Of a stretch of 64,000 nt of DNA, positions 44,640-56,296 are shown piece after piece; the first letter of the stretch is position 1, and each line of letters begins with the position of its first letter. The position numbers and the translations under genes are program-made. Under the pieces are notes generated by a model. The model was given only the letters and a program-made list of their open reading frames with translations, had not been told where the DNA came from and made no database searches. The stretch is from contig CM061919.1 of assembly GCA_031002005.1 (NCBI GenBank), forward strand, positions 226,236,739-226,300,738, given 5' to 3'. The stretch comes from Vandiemenella viatica. Taxonomy: Eukaryota; Arthropoda; Insecta; Orthoptera; Morabidae.

Positions 44640-45780
44640 CGAAAAATAACGTCACAGCTACATTCACAAAGTGACCAGAAAGTCACAGTAACAAAAAATA
44701 ACAGAATCTGGACGTGACTGAGTCACGTTCACGTGATAACATATTTTAAGGCGCAAATTGTGATCTGCATTTCAAGTTGAAACCGTGATTCTCACACAGA
44801 TATGATGATAGCTCACTTGTAATATGGTGCATCTTAATCCTAAAAATAAGGCATTTACAAAAAAAAGTTCCAACTACTTTACACTGCTAAAAATACCCAC
44901 ATAGCACATACATAAATGTCTTACGGTAGTAAGACTGGTGGTGCAATCATTTAATATCATGTTTGCATTACCACACTGTACAGGAAATTAAGGAAGAAAA
45001 TAGCACGATTTCTTAAAATAAATATTTACCAAATTTCCTTTCAGCCCAATAAACCTGTATTTAATGACAACAAGCTGTGAATTTAATAATTTTTAATTAA
45101 ATCTTTTGTAACTTGTTTTTTTCATTAACTTTAAACTGCCAAAGAAGAAGTTAGTCTATATTTCTTGTAAGCTGATTCATTATTTTCGTTACAAATGAAG
45201 GAAACACTGCTAACTGCTTGTACAAAACTGACATTTTGGTTTACTTTATAATACAGCATTCACGGTCTCCGCGCTAGACGATATCACATATGTCGTCTTC
45301 CTTTCTCTTACTGCTACTTTCCGTTGAAACTTTCAACGGATTCCTAATTAAAACAAAAATCGTAGGCTGAAGATATTTTGTTTTTATTAATGAAATTAAA
45401 ATAAAAACATGTACCGCTGCAGGAGGTATCAACTAGTTTTTGGTTAACACAAATTAGAAAACTCACCTTGTCGTCGGAACGAACTCTAAATGTGATTTTT
45501 CGCTGTAGTGTTTCACTGTGACAGTGATTTCCTATGCATTGCCTCCTGATGGTAGGTACCAGCACTATTCAACAGGTGACCGAGTCACAGCTAGCCTTAT
45601 TTGCATATTAAACGTGACTCTTCCTCGTTACTTTTCACCATCCCAGTGATTTCGTACAAGTTGCCATTTGGTGGAAGGTATTAGCATTATTATTTCGACG
45701 TGATTGAGTCACAGTTAAAAATCACTGTGACTTTCACATCCGTCACAGCGACTAGAAAGTAACAGTTTATCCCATCCCTA
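44640..45780. mobile_element. Non-autonomous hAT element, TAGGGATG ends
   Basis: A 1141-bp element. Inverted ends TAGGGATGACC and CCCATCCCTA are flanked by CAAGTGAC (44632-44639) and TAAGTGAC (45781-45788), 7 of 8 match. Sub-terminal GTGACTGAGTCACG repeats occur near both ends (about 44716 and 45694). No transposase frame. Confidence 0.78.
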
Positions 45781-45920
45781 TAAGTGACAACTGGCAACAA
45801 ATTCTTGGGCGACATTTGAGATGCGATAAAGTACGAAGACACACGGCAACATCTAGCAACAAAATAACATGTGCAGCAAGCTACAAGTTGCTCGTTGTTG
45901 CCTCAGTGGAAACGCGCCTT

Positions 45921-47528
45921 TAGGGATTGCAATCTAGCAAAGCGGGATCCCGCATAATTAGACAGTCTGGCAGATCCCGCACAAAATTAAGCGGATCCGC
46001 AAAGTGTGACGAAAACGCGTGTCAGTCTGCGTGACTCGCTGATCCATCGTTGTTCTTCGGCCCCCACTCCCCTATCTGTCTGATGTATTGCCCTGTTAGC
46101 CTGTACCCTTGCAATTGGCATTTGACTCGTGCGAACAAACGTTTTTTTTTTAACCTTCGTCATTCGTAAGTAAATAGATCCATTTTTACGTATTCAATAA
46201 AACTTACGTTTGTTTTGAGTACAAATTTCTATAATTTGAGTTATGTTGCGTATTTAGTACGATTTTCATACTGTATAATAAGTATTTTTTTATATGTCGC
46301 ACATGTCATTTGTATTTTCAGATAAAGTAATTGTGACAACTTCCTGTATTTGCGGCTGAAAACTTGATTATTCGTTGACACGAAACTAATGTTATTGTAA
46401 TTTTAAACATTGCTTACCTGTTTATTTAACATTTACCAAAGGCACTTGTATATTCTTTGACTTATTGTTGTCTCGACCGCCACCTCAATGCGTTTGAAAC
46501 ACATGTTCTTTGACGGAAGCGGCCTGCTTGCATGTGCCGCACTGGCTTTCGATTAGTCCCTCTTGGGATGATTTGGTCAATCGCCACAATACATTATTTT
46601 TGAGTGAATAGCATGCATCCTTTCAACTCGTTGTTATTATTTCCACTAAAGCCAAAAAAAAAAAAGTTATATTGAAGTCTTTACGGGTGTATCGCCGAAT
46701 TCTGTTGTAAAAACACCATAATTCGACGGCTCCCTCACTCGTCTTCCTCACGTATGAAATTTCATGTTTTTACAACACAATCCGGCGGTACACCCGTGAG
46801 GACTTCATTGCAATTATATGCGGAGAAAGTCTCCTTTCTTACATAAAAAATTAATTTCCACGTTACGCAAAACTGAAATAATTGACAATTTACATCTTGG
46901 TGAGTAGTTTCTTTTGATAACAATATATCAAGAAATCAGGAGACATAATAATGAATCCCACAAAAACAATTCTTGTAAAAATAGACCAAGACTCCTGTGT
47001 GTGCAGTAACAAAAAGATCTTGTGCTGATTCAACTCTACACTTTATAGAGTATATTCACTTCACTTTTAGAAACAGAATGCTTTCTCTCGGTGTTATTGA
47101 TCGTTTATTTATAATAATAATAATAAACTCTAGTGACTTGGCTATTATGCATACCATGTTTTTAAACTGATGCGATTTATTGTAAGGCACATAATATGAC
47201 CTAAAACTGAATATTTTGTACTTTTGATTATTTATTTAAAAATTTGTTTATATTTAAAAAAAATATAAAGCTCGAAATATTCTTAAGAAAGGCTACAAAA
47301 TCTTATTTTGCCAATTAAAATATTGTTAGCTGTTAATTTTTATCATTTAACATTAAAATTGATTTATTCACTTAATTAACAGACCTTTATCATTTAATTT
47401 GTAAAGACTTTAAATAACTATGTTTTGGAAACATGCGTTGAAAAACTGTTAGCGCTAAACCCGCGGGATTAGCGCAAATCCCGCAAAAATCCCGAGGGAT
47501 TGAAAACAGTGCGGGATTGCAATCCTTA
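45921..47528. mobile_element. Non-autonomous hAT-like element, GGATTGCAATCC ends, copy 2
   Basis: A 1608-bp element colinear with 23448-25024: the same left end TAGGGATTGCAATCTAGCAA, the same GCGGGATCCCGC, and the same right end GGGATTGCAATCCTTA. Flanks (CGCGCCTT, TTCACTAT) do not match, so this copy lacks a TSD, perhaps through deletion or recombination. No transposase. Confidence 0.85.
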
Positions 47529-47803
47529 TTCACTATATGCTCGATTGGATTCATGTCTGGCGATCCAGATGGCTAAATCATTCGTTGGAATTGTCCAGAA
47601 TGTTCCTCAAACCAATCGTGAACGATTTTGACCCGATGACATAGCATATTGTCGTCCTGGAATAGTCCATTGTTGTTTTGAATCATGGAAACCATGAATG
47701 GCTGCAAACAGTCTCCAAATAACTGAATATTAACATTTCCAGTAAATGCTCGGTTCCGGCTGACCGGGGATCCCGGTCGATGACAGGTAAATACAGCCCA
47801 TAC

Positions 47804-47964
47804 CAGTGGCGGATCCAGGATTTTTTTTTTTTTTTTGGGGGGGGCTAGGATTTGTAGAGCAAAAAAAAAAGTCCCCAAAATACATGTCGATAGGGGTGAC
47901 CTTGGTGCTTTTGGGGGGGGCTTCAGCCCCTTACCCCCCCCCCCCCCTGGATCATCCGCTACTG
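47804..47964. mobile_element. hAT MITE, CAGTGGCGGATC family, perfect TSD
   Basis: A 161-bp element. CAGTGGCGGATCCAGG and the inverted right end CCTGGATCATCCGCTACTG are flanked by GCCCATAC (47796-47803, 47965-47972). Inserted in the Tc1 relic. Confidence 0.9.
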
Positions 47965-47996
47965 GCCCATACCAGAATAGAGCCGTCACCAGCGTA

Positions 47997-48217
47997 CCCA
48001 GCGTCATGGACGAGCGGTACAGTTCTTGGGTCGGATTGGGAAGGACGCGGTTACGAATCCGGATCAGCACATTCAGATTTGGATTTTCCGTGAGTTCTCC
48101 AAATCACTCTATGCAAATTCCGGGAGGTTTCCTTCAATTGCCGAATTTCTTCATGTCCTCAGTTCTTTCCCGCCTCTAATGACTTCGATATCTACGAGAC
48201 TTAAAGTCATAACAAAT
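47997..48217 (+). repeat. SINE-A, diverged copy
   Basis: CGTCATGGACGAGCGGTACAG head, GGTTACGAATCCGG B box (one insertion), TCAGATTTGGATTTTCC body and a CGAGACTTAAAGTCATAACA tail. Older than the copy at 37100 judging by substitutions. Confidence 0.7.
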
Positions 48218-48895
48218 AAAAAAGGAACCACTAGCTTACACAGCAACATCCTGACAACATGGGCTCATGGCCTTGTGGAGTCTGCGCCACACTCGAACCC
48301 CACCATCGTCTCTTTTAAACTGGATTTGAGACTCATCTCTCCACGAAACCTTTTTCCATTCTTCTACGGTCAAACCGATATGTTCACGAGGACAGGAGAG
48401 GCTCTGTTGCCGATGGAATTTGATTAACAGATGTACTCTCGTCGGTCTTCTGCTGCCGTACCATATTAACGCCAAATACTCTGCACTGTCAGCACAGAAA
48501 CGTCTGCCGTACGCCCGCGTTGAGTGTTGATGCTCTTTGACGCAATGTTGACAGTGTGTCAGAAATGATCTCGGTCATCAGATAAATGTGTTCACTGTTC
48601 AGCCACTGCTTTTTTTATGGTGGGAGATAATGCCGGTAATTACATATTCTCGGTTTTCTCTTTATAGTTTGGATCGAACAATGTTGAATTCATGACCAAT
48701 TTCCGAAATGAAATGTCCTATGCATCCAACGCTAACTACGAGTACCATTCCGCATTCAAAGTCTTAATTCTTACCACAAAGGTCATAATCCCGTCAGAAA
48801 ATCTTTCACGCGACTCAGGAAAGTACAAATGAAATCCAATGCAGCATGGTAGATTTGTGCGTTCTTCCTGCGGTGCTACCGCAGTGGGGTAGAAA

Positions 48896-49054
48896 CAGGG
48901 CCGGATTAAGACAGCGCGGGGCCCGTAGCAAATGTGAAGAAGAGGCCCTAGATTTTCCAGATTTTTGGCCTCTGGGGTAAAATTGCGAGGCTCCCTATAA
49001 GGCGAGAGGCCCGTAGCATTTGCTACCTCCTGCTACGTGGTTAATCCGGTACTG
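48896..49054. mobile_element. hAT MITE, CAGGGCCGGATTAA family, perfect TSD
   Basis: A 159-bp element. CAGGGCCGGATTAAGAC and GGTTAATCCGGTACTG are flanked by GGTAGAAA (48888-48895, 49055-49062). Second copy at 55587-55775. Confidence 0.92.
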
Positions 49055-49062
49055 GGTAGAAA

Positions 49063-51119
49063 CGAGGTTAGCAGACAAAAATGATGTGAAAATTAGGTGT
49101 CATATTGTTATCTAAATCAGGCAGGCCTTATTCGTTGTTATAGTTGGAATCCCTGTAGCGCTATTGCTAAATTACAGGATGCTTTTTCACTAACCTAACT
49201 AGTCTGAACTTTTGTGAACCAAATTCAAAGGTGACCACCGTCCAGTGTTGGTAAGCTAGATGAATGGATTTTTGGCAGGAGTGGACCTGGTGGGCACAAT
49301 GCTTTATTACAAGTAATTGCTATGGTGACATGGGATACATGCCTCACAACCTCAGTTTGGTCAGCTTATTGTGACCAAATACAAAAGAGGCCGCCTTCTA
49401 TTGTTAGTAAGCATGATTAATTACTAGTTGGCAGGTTACAATACCTTCTTCCTGTACCCCCTCCACCCAAACCCCTCAAGATAACATGCAGTTGCCCGTG
49501 AGGTGGCAGCAGTATGACACATTCTGTTGGTCCTCATACCCCTCACACCTGCTCCCGCGTCACTGAAACTGGTCGCACAGTATTCAGAAGTAGCCTGACC
49601 TGTAATGTTTTTGACTCTGAACTGTTAATAACTAGTTTTAATATAGTATTTGACTAAAATTTGAATTAAAGATCGATTAAATGGTTTTTTATAAAATAAT
49701 ACGTGTGATCAACGCGGTTATATGAGTTTGTTATTGTATTATTGCTTATTCGAATTCTGTGTATGTATTTAATCTAAAGGGATACTCATATAAAACATTT
49801 AATTAATCTCAGATCGTAATCAGTCGACCTAATTGAATCGTCGAATAATTAAGCCATATTCAAATCGTAATAAAATAATTCGGTTGAATCATGGGCCTAT
49901 TAAGCCGTCTAAAAGCTTTATTTATGTACTTGATATATAAAAATTCACGGAATGTAACGATTAAAAATTTTCAGACTTCGCAGTCCGCCATTTCATGCCC
50001 CTATGGTATCTTAAAGCTTTTTTCACGTCAGCTGTATCATGTTACCTACTTTTAGATAGATATTTAACTAGGCACCATATATCAACAAATTTCTCTTTGA
50101 TTGAATAACGCGTTCACGAAATAACTGAGTTTATGTAAATTGTAAAAACAGAGCCGTTTTGTCAGTGCGTGACTATGGCTGGCAGAAAAATATGTCTACT
50201 GACACCCCAAGCCTCGCATGGGAGGGCGCGTCAACACACACAAAAAACTCAGATCGTTGCGTATACAACAGACGGTGGCGCCTTACAACAAAATACGTTG
50301 TTATTATCTTTGCCACCAAGCCACACGAAGTAAAAACAGTAATGTTAAAGGCATTTGTGTGCTGTCTTGCAGTTAGTTATCATGCTGCGAGAATATAACA
50401 CAAAATGTGTGATATATTTTAGGTGGCTAGAAACTAAACTACAATACCACTAGTTCACTAACTGAAGTCTAGAAAATTGAATGCCAAAGTAATTTTCAGA
50501 GAAGAAAGCTGGAGATGTGGACAGCAAGAGTCATGTAGTGCCAAGGAGGAGAAATTCGAAAAAGGAATGTGTATTTAAAGAGGAAGAAATCCTTTAAGTT
50601 TAGATGCAGATGATTCCTTGATGTTTAGATGCAGATGGCAATTCTTAAAACGCTCCACCAATTTAAAGAAATTTCAAGAAGTGGAGAGATCTGACAAGTC
50701 GGTATCTGTAATTAGCAAAATGTATATTACATAGATGGAATACATTCCTTCCACTTTAGAATCATTATTGTTAAAGCTTATGTGACCGCATTTATGTGTT
50801 TGACGACAATAGGTAATTGTGCTTCTGGCTTCCTATGTCTTGAACAAGATACTGCCTGATAATGGGGACACTGGAGGATGGAAAAAGAGTTATACTATTT
50901 AATTACTAGCGTGAAGAATAAGTGATAATTGAATGGGTAGAATGTAGCAGAAAGACCCTACAATTTATCGGTACAACAGTAACATCAATAGAGAGACCAG
51001 TGGGTGAGCTGGAAACTGTCGGCCATGACTGTCTGGCGGCTTTGATACTCCCCGTGCAGCAATCAAGATTTAAATGGCAGTATTTGGATGACAGTGATTA
51101 TCGTCGTCTGCTAGATCGG
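49063..51119. other. Gene-free stretch
   Basis: No gene recognised. Imperfect direct repeats sit near 49200-49260 and 49355-49415 (TTGTGACCAAAT, then GTTGGTAAGC/GTTAGTAAGC). Short open frames at 50159 and 50922 have no recognisable motif. Confidence 0.35.
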
Positions 51120-51330
51120 TTTTTCCGGCCCAAATGCCACAGATTCTACGTTAAATTGTAGGTCCCTTATGCATGCTAGGATTACCAGGACAGGGTAGGC
51201 GGCTATGATAGAGATGGATTCCGTAGTCACCAGGTCATAAAGAGCACATGAAATTATATTACTACCATGTGTCATTCCACTGTCGAAACACAGCTCCCAG
51301 GTATCAGCTGCGTTCAAAAGAAAGTATCTT
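51120..51330 (+). repeat. SINE-B body fragment
   Basis: GCCACAGATTCTACGTTAAATTGTAGGTCCC matches the SINE-B body; the tRNA head is missing. The right limit is uncertain. Confidence 0.45.
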
Positions 51331-52100
51331 GAAGTAGAATGATGATGAAAGAAGGCCTCCTAGACTGATTCGATGCACGAGGTATGTACATCATAATAGA
51401 TCGGAAACGAGGAAATCACAGGTCACACTTGTGGACCTTCTCTCTTCAACTTAACGTGTGACGTAAGTTATGGATGATCCCTAACCCATTTCGTTGTAAA
51501 TGCCTTTTATCTGAAAAAATGCTATCCTGAATTATGTTAATACATATGTGATTATGTATGCTGTGTGATGTAATGTCATTTATTTATGGCGGAGCCCCAA
51601 AAACCAGCTCCTCCAAGCATGGGGGCCTTCCTGTTATCTACTGCTCGCCTCTGCACATGTATTAAGTGGGGAACTGGATTGATGTATTCCAGGCGTCCGC
51701 CCTTTTACATGGGTCCATCGGATAAGATACACAGAAACTTTTGAAAGAAGAGACAGAGGGAAAAAAGTGCCAAGGTTTTACCCTTGGAAAAAAACCTTTG
51801 CGATAGTTAGGTGAGGGAAAAAGAGCAGCTGGCTAAGATACTACCAGTACCGAGACAGATTCTATGCTACAAATTTTGGATGTATGAGGGATTTGTTAGT
51901 TTGTTGAGATGTGGTATCATGGAACAACTTACAGCTGGTCCAAGCACCGTTGCTGCCTTTCAGATAGTCAGCTGGTTCAGTGCGCCGTCTCTGCCGTTGA
52001 GATGGTCTTGGAATATGCCGATTTGTTATAATTAATAACAACTGTGAATAACAGGTGTTGTATGTGTTGGCGAGACGTGATTCGCACCACCAGGGCGCGA
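51331..52100. other. No gene seen
   Basis: No motif recognised; may include the 3' UTR of the minus-strand LINE-E. Confidence 0.3.
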
Positions 52101-52104
52101 GGGC

Positions 52105-55100
52105 GCAACCGCCGCAACGCGCAGAGCCTTTCCTCATCCCGGTAATGCACGGTAAGGGTTTCGCCGACGGCGACAGCCACGATGCTGCTAGATGACCACT
52201 TCCGACATGCTCGAGCTTTAGAACGATGACGGACATCATCGCCATGACCAACCCTGCTAGCACGCGTCATCGCCGCCGGGTAAGACAACTCCACTATGCT
52301 TATTGCAGGCAATATTGGAGCAGGATGCATCGCGCTAGGCTGCTATGCTTGCCAGCTCCCCCGTGGTGCTTACCACACCGGATACTGTACTAGTGTAGTT
52401 TGTGGATTGTTTTCTTCTTCTGCACTTGCGATCGCACTATAACCACGTTCCTTAGCTCAGTGATTACTTTGCAGGATGATTAGAGAATGGGACCTTAACC
52501 CCAGTGGCCCGTGATGCAGTCGACAGATTTTTTACTTGTTTATATATTAGGTTTTTTCTATCTGTTGAACAATATTTTGGGCCGTGGGTGTTTAAATCTG
52601 TGGTTGTGATCGTAACTGCTTATAGCGCGTATCAAAGGATTTTGCGACATTTGGGATTTCCCATACATGTTGATGGCAAGCTTCTTAATTACTTGCTGTG
52701 TTGGCTTGAGTCGGAAATCTCGGTGTAAGTCTGTTGTTCGTGTTCCCCAAGGAGCATTTTCTATGATCCTGAGTACTTTGTTTTGAATTAATTGCAGTCT
52801 CTTAATGTGAGACTTAGTTGCGTACCCCCAAACCGGAGCTTCATACATAAAGAGTGGCTGAATGAGTGCTAAGTACATTGCTCGGGCATTACTTCTGTGT
52901 AGTGTGCTTTGTCTATTTAGCATAGGGTATAGTTGTCTGAGTCTTATGTTTGATTTATTAATCATGTAGTGTATATCGAACCTCCATGTTAGCTTCGCGT
53001 CAGATTTGACCCCAAGATACTTAACTTCGTTCCGGAAGTGTATAGGTTGATTGTGTAATGTTAGCGGTCGACAGTTTTTGCCTAGGTGTTCGTATGATAG
53101 GAGTGCCTTAAATTTACCTACGTTGACGTTAATTCGCCATCGTGTGAGCCAAGGTTCGGCTATGTTAAGCGCGCGCTGTAATCTTCTGTTTATATGAGAT
53201 GGTTGCCGTGACTGTGAAAGGTAGGCGGTATCGTCATCATAAATGGCTTGCACGTTTTGTCAGTGGTCGGGGCTTTGTTAAAGTATTCTCTGAAGAGCGG
53301 AGGGCCTGTTATACTTCCTTGAGGAACTCCTGCTTGTATCCCATGACGTGTAGAGTTTTTGTTATCAACGCAGACGTGGAACGTTCGGTTAGTGAGGTAC
53401 GAGTGTATTAGGCGTACCAGTGCGTCCGGGAATCCGTCGTCACTGAGTCTACGAATGAGACTGTTGTGCCAAAGACGATCGAACGCCTTCCCGATTCCCA
53501 GGAACACAGCCCCGGTAGATGCAGAAAAGTTATACCCACTTGTTACGTGCTCAACAACATGCATTAATTATTGTGTTGTGGAGTAGTGCTTCCTGAAACC
53601 GAATTGCTCCGGTTTCAGGATGTTGTCCTTTATGTGTTGTGTAAGGCGTCTGAGTAAGACTCTTTCAACAACTTTGCTCAGGGAGTTGAGTAAACTAATT
53701 GGACGGTAGTTGTTGGGTGAAGATGGCTCTTTTCCCGGCTTTCTAAACATTAGCTCTTTGGCCTTCTTCCATAGGTCGGGGAAATACTGGTTGTGTAAGA
53801 TGGCATTCGCGATGTCTGTAAGGTACTCATCACTTTCCCCGTGAGCTGTTTAAGAATATCCGCGTAGGGCAACTTCCAACGAAATCTCATGGGCAATACA
53901 GCACGTGGATTCTAAGAAAGCACCTGGTCGGGATAGTATTCAGAACCGTGTTCTTAATAAATTTATTTTAATATCGGGAATAAATAATAAAATGTTTAAG
54001 AACATGGTTCTGAATACTATCCGGACCAAGTGCTTTCTTAGAATCCGCGTGCTGTATTTCCCATGAGATTTCGTTGGAAGTTGCCCTACGCGGATACTCG
54101 CGAACCGGTTGGGCTAACAGCTGTGTACCATCTGGTCCGTTTACATTGTAAACGCAGGCTCGGAAGGATCCACGTTTGGTCGAAAGTGTTTTGGCCATCA
54201 GTTCCGGGAAGAATAGAAAAGTCCGTCTGGCCCCTGTTGGGTAGGTGTATGATGTGCTTCACGATTGAAGTGACGAGCTAAAGACCTCACGGAGCGGTCA
54301 GAGGTGTCAGCGATCAACTCCGGGAACAGACGTCCCCATTGTTGATTTTTGTACTCCTAGATTCTACTACTAATTATGTCTTTGAGTCTGTTGATATGCA
54401 CTCTATGAATGGGACGTGTAGTACGTTGTCAGTATCTCCTGAGCCTATTACTATTTTTAATTAACCCCGTGATTGCCTCAGGTAGCGCCATTTGTCTCTG
54501 GTGTGGGGTTGATTCGGGGATGCTACTCGTCGTAGCTCCCTGTATTGCAACTGTTAAAGTTAAAAAAGACTCATTAATGCGTTGTTGGCTAATCTCGTGT
54601 CTGTCAGGTATGCGACTATCTAATACCTCCTTAAACAGAGTCCAGTTGGCGTGTCGATAGTTTAGCATCCGTCGCTTGACAGTGTACCTTCAGTGTTAAG
54701 TATGAATGGCATGTGGTCTGAATCCAATCGTTTACAACCTGTAGGTCGTGAGTGCGGGTTGTACCCTTGAAGAGGGCTATATCTAATACGTCTGGATTTT
54801 TTCTCCAAGCATGGGGGACAAAAGTCGGTTCTTTTGGCCCCAGTACAAGATAACTGTGCTCTAGTGAATGTTCCTATAGTTTCATGCCGTTGGAGTTTTG
54901 ACTTTGCGAGTTCCAACTATGATGTTTGGAATTAAGATCTCCAGCGACTATTACTCTAGGTGCGGTGTTTAGCAACCTACTGATATCACGCGTGCCAATA
55001 TTATTGGGCCTATTGTAGACTGCGATGAGATTATTGTAAGCTCATTTAAACCGGATTTTTATAGCTATGGCTTTGATCCTCTCTAGCTCATGGAGCACTA

Positions 55101-55329
55101 GGTATAATGACGCCCGTGCCTCCACCCAGTGCGCCGTTCTGCCTGTCGGTACGGTGCACACGGCATTGGTTCATGTGGAAGTTACCTTTTGCCCCAGGTG
55201 TGTCTCGTTTATAAGAGCAATACGGAGACCGTGCTGTTCAAACGCCGCCAATTCTGCCTTTTGGCGTTTCAGTCCGCAGGCGTTCCAGAAGAGGATATGC
55301 GTATTCAGAAGAGTGGGGTTGTCAGGCAT
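52105..55329 (-). pseudogene. LINE-E: Jockey/LOA-like endonuclease-reverse transcriptase, broken
   Basis: The minus strand starts at 55329 (MPDNPTLLNTHILFWNACGL), with INETHL, then SDHMPF near 54705: endonuclease Asn, Glu and His boxes. A linker ends with DSKKALGPDSIQNHVLKH (about 54000). RT follows: NNYRPISLLNSLSKVVERV, EQFGFRKHYSTT (53750-53570), FLGIGKAFDRLWH, GVPQGSITGPPLF, a catalytic box reading YDDDTAYL (about 53240), and VKYLGVKSDAKLTW. The C-terminus ends with FKHPRPKILFNR at 52558. Many frame changes. An inverted duplication (53854-54098) sits between endonuclease and RT. The 3' UTR is assumed to extend to about 52105. Confidence 0.85.
53854..54098. repeat. Inverted duplication inside LINE-E
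   Basis: Arms 53854-53962 and 53992-54098 are about 107-109 bp inverted copies (left starts ATATCCGCGTAGGGCAACTT, right ends with its complement) with a 29-bp A/T-rich spacer. Only the right arm fits the LINE-E frame; the left is an extra inverted copy. Arm identity is high, so it is not ancient. Confidence 0.9.
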
Positions 55330-55359
55330 TGTTCGGTTTTTGGACGGACAAGAGGCTAA

Positions 55360-55850
55360 TCTGGATTACAGTCCATCTCCCCGTATCTGGGGGAATGGTC
55401 TTGAACTGTATTAGGGTAGCTTGGAGTACTGGCATTTCGTAGTCCGGACTGTAGTCCGTCTCCCCCCATCTGAGGGAGTGTCCAGTTGTTGCAGTGGGGC
55501 AAGAAGGCAGGATTGGTCTGCAGTCCACCTCCCCCCATCTGGGGGAGTATCTAGGCGCTACAGCAAAGTAGTGTGTAGGACCAGGGCAGAGCCGGATTAA
55601 GACAGTGCGGGGCCCGCAGCAAATGTGATGAAGAAAAGGCCCTTGGTTTTCGCCGCCCGGGGGAATTGTAAAGCTAAAAGTTCGCCCATCTAACCTGACA
55701 GGCAGGCTGAGACCCCCAGAAGGTACGAGGCCCGTAGCATTTGCTAACTCCTACTACGTGGTTAATCCGGTACTGGACCAGGGTTAGGATTACAGTTCAT
55801 CTACCCCCATCTGGGGGAGTGTTCAGGAACTGCACTGGGGTAGGAAGACA
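55360..55850 (-). repeat. Tandem monomers at the LINE-E 5' end, with a hAT MITE
   Basis: Four imperfect units of about 70-83 bp centred on CTCCCCCCATCTGGGGGAG-type palindromes (near 55375, 55460, 55528 and 55812), each preceded by AC(A/T)GT(C/T)CA. They lie immediately upstream of the LINE-E ORF start on the minus strand. Tandem 5' monomers act as promoters in some LINEs; here that is inference. A MITE (55587-55775) splits the last two units. Confidence 0.75.
55587..55775. mobile_element. hAT MITE, CAGGGCCGGATTAA family, perfect TSD
   Basis: A 189-bp element. CAGAGCCGGATTAAGAC and GGTTAATCCGGTACTG are flanked by GACCAGGG (55579-55586, 55776-55783). Same family as 48896-49054, with an extra internal segment. 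Confidence 0.92.
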
Positions 55851-55887
55851 GATGTAATTCCAGCCACAAGCTATATAAATAATAACG

Positions 55888-56070
55888 GTTCGCTCCCTAT
55901 ATTTCACAACTACCTTGCGCAGACCAATAGTGTTTTTGTGTGGTAATAGCTTCAAGTCTTCCATAGTGCACTATGGTGCTTGCACGTTGCTAGCTGTGGG
56001 GGTGTGGGATATAGGGTGGTTGAAAGTGTTCGACCTAGGTCATTTTCATATTTCGAGAAAATTCTAAGAA
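55888..56070 (+). repeat. Single copy of the 180-bp repeat
   Basis: Shares CCTATATTTCAC, CAATAGTGTTTTTGTGTGG, GTTGCTAGCTGTGGGGGTGTGGGA and TTTTCATATTTCGA with the tandem units at 29026-29470. Confidence 0.7.
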
Positions 56071-56261
56071 ACCTTTGGAATCTTCTGCACAAACTAGAAT
56101 GTTCTTGAATGTACAAAAATGTTCTAGAATATGACACATTTTCAGCTATTATCAAATATAAATAATTTATATGCAACATATTTAGTGTGTGAACCATTTA
56201 GACGGGACTTTTACTGGCGGGTTGCTGATTACTTATTATCCTGGAATATTTAAGGTTCAGT

Positions 56262-56296
<35 letters not shown>

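Larger units (their letters stand above)
47529..48500 (-). pseudogene. Tc1-like transposase relic with nested MITE and SINE
   Basis: Minus strand: REHIGLTVEEWKKVSWRDES, RVWRRLHKAM (48420-48260), then beyond the insertions WAVFTCHRPGSPVSRNRAFT, GDCLQPFM, GLFQDDNMLCHRVKIVHDWF (47790-47600) and a degraded SPDMNPIEH region near 47555. These match Tc1-family DDE transposases in order. Interrupted by MITE 47804-47964 and SINE-A 47997-48217. Confidence 0.78.

Noticed and set aside
47806..48179. Proline/glycine-rich open frames
   Set aside because: They translate homopolymer runs of a hAT MITE and the adjoining SINE-A.
50159..51161. Short open frames at 50159 and 50922 as host exons
   Set aside because: No conserved motif, no convincing splice context, and surrounded by non-coding sequence.
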